From: Micromonosporaceae bacterium
GTDB taxonomy: Bacteria; Actinomycetota; Actinomycetes; Mycobacteriales; Micromonosporaceae
Direction: 5' to 3'
Assembly (NCBI GenBank): GCA_019690055.1
Contig: JADGGF010000285.1
Location: 1 to 5,999 of the forward strand
DNA length: 5,999 bases
A program made the translations under genes and the position numbers. Positions 5,807 to 5,999 of the stretch are shown piece by piece (position 1 is the stretch's first letter; each line of letters begins with the position of its first letter). The notes below the pieces were generated by a model, which made no database searches, had not been told where the DNA came from, and saw only the letters and a program-made list of their open reading frames with translations.

Positions 5807-5820
5807 TATTGGATGTAATA
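5807..5820. promoter_or_regulatory. Candidate operator TATTGGATGTAATA
   Basis: TATT and AATA are inverted copies separated by six bases, in the most AT-rich part of an otherwise GC-rich gap. The size and symmetry suit a dimeric repressor such as a GntR-type protein. It lies about 45 bases upstream of the TACGAT hexamer. Which protein binds is unknown. Confidence 0.3.
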
Positions 5821-5864
5821 GGACAGACATCGCGTGGTGCACCCGCCAAAACAGCTCAAATGGT

Positions 5865-5870
5865 TACGAT
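5865..5870 (+). promoter_or_regulatory. -10 hexamer TACGAT of a rightward promoter
   Basis: TACGAT fits the actinobacterial TAnnnT -10 pattern. Counting seven bases on from its last base places the start at 5877, the G of a GTG codon. The expected -35 position (about 5842-5847) is CCCGCC and matches poorly, so an activator or an alternative sigma factor may be involved. Confidence 0.35.
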
Positions 5871-5876
5871 GGCCGG

Positions 5877-5900
5877 GTGACGCGGAGCCGACGACTGTGA
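5877..5900 (+). CDS. Possible seven-codon leaderless leader ORF
   Basis: The frame GTG ACG CGG AGC CGA CGA CTG TGA encodes VTRSRRL. Its first base is at the transcription start predicted from TACGAT (5865-5870), so it would be read without a leader. Its TGA overlaps the next gene's GTG as GTGA, an arrangement that would couple translation. Seven codons cannot be tested by composition, so it may be chance. Confidence 0.2.
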   Translation: MTRSRRL

Positions 5901-5999
5901 CGGTCGCGGACAGGCAGGCCGGCGCATCCCCCCGCCCGTCCGCTGACCCTCCTCCCCGGACCGCCTCTGGCCGAGACTTCTATATCGATACATTGAGAG
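5897..5999 (+). CDS. Start of a probable acyltransferase-3 family membrane protein (34 codons, cut by window edge)
   Basis: From GTG 5897 the frame is open to the last base. About 25 residues rich in Pro, Ala and Arg are followed by GRDFYIDTLR. In actinobacterial acyltransferase-3 (OafA/NodX-like O-acyltransferase) proteins, a similar RDxYxDxLR motif follows a polar N-terminus and precedes the first membrane helix with its catalytic-type arginine/histidine. A GGAG at 5884-5887 lies nine bases before the GTG. The frame also extends upstream to GTG 5837, giving a possible longer form. The identification rests on about ten residues and is tentative, since no membrane helix is inside the window. 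Such proteins transfer acyl groups to surface sugars or small molecules. Confidence 0.45.
   Translation, partial: MTVADRQAGASPRPSADPPPRTASGRDFYIDTLR

Larger units (their letters stand above)
5704..5896. other. Intergenic region: terminator-like stems, then regulatory DNA for the right-edge gene
   Basis: No gene of convincing composition is present in this 193-base stretch, apart from a possible seven-codon leader at its end. The left half is GC-rich with small stems. The right half drops in GC and carries the inverted motif TATT-N6-AATA (5807-5820), the palindrome GGTGCACC (5836-5843) and the -10-like TACGAT (5865-5870). This arrangement suggests a regulated promoter facing right. Confidence 0.5.

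Noticed and set aside
5983..5990. TATCGATA palindrome as an operator
   Set aside because: It falls inside the predicted coding start (Tyr-Ile-Asp-Thr codons) of the right-edge gene, and eight symmetric bases there are easily chance.

Overview
The window is very GC-rich, its genes use codons ending in G or C, several starts are GTG, and ribosome-binding sites are purine-rich. This points to a high-GC actinomycete. A Micromonosporaceae- or Streptomyces-like origin is an inference from style only, since no RNA or marker gene is present. Genes are closely packed and no mobile element is visible.

Left block (1-3001, minus strand). This is a three-gene operon read right to left: a thiamine-diphosphate (ThDP) decarboxylase/synthase-like enzyme (start 2902), an ABC transporter ATPase of the nitrate/sulfonate/taurine class (start 1130), and the matching inner-membrane permease (start 345), which runs off the left edge. 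The ThDP-enzyme/ATPase junction lies within about 10 bases of a GTGA overlap, and the ATPase/permease junction is an ATGA overlap, so translation is probably coupled. A substrate-binding lipoprotein is expected beyond position 1.

Control region (2903-3018) and regulator (3019-3825, plus strand). A GntR-family repressor with an FCD effector domain is transcribed away from the operon. The 116-base gap holds three TGACG half-sites, two of them inside a perfect 7-base inverted repeat, and a plausible promoter for the regulator. The likely picture is an uptake-plus-catabolism locus for a small acid, controlled by its own regulator. The substrate cannot be named from sequence.

Convergent gap (3826-4009). 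Between the regulator and the next minus-strand gene, the DNA is a decayed tandem array of roughly 15-20 base units built on a CCCCACACGGG-TTCCGG theme. It includes a perfect 16-base palindrome that may terminate transcription from both sides. Its last third changes to an A-richer 18-base period.

Right block (4010-5999). A degenerate cupin-domain protein (minus) and a zinc-free medium-chain (MDR) NADPH oxidoreductase (plus) diverge from a 47-base gap. That gap carries a near-palindrome over a -10 hexamer placed so that the oxidoreductase mRNA would be leaderless. After it comes about 190 bases of regulatory DNA, and then the first 34 codons of a gene that looks like an acyltransferase-3 membrane protein running off the right edge. 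This gene may be preceded by a seven-codon leader ORF.

Nothing here is clearly a new system. The most unusual points are the degenerate repeat array, the uncharacterised ThDP-enzyme/ABC-transporter/FCD-regulator locus, and the leader ORF at the right end.
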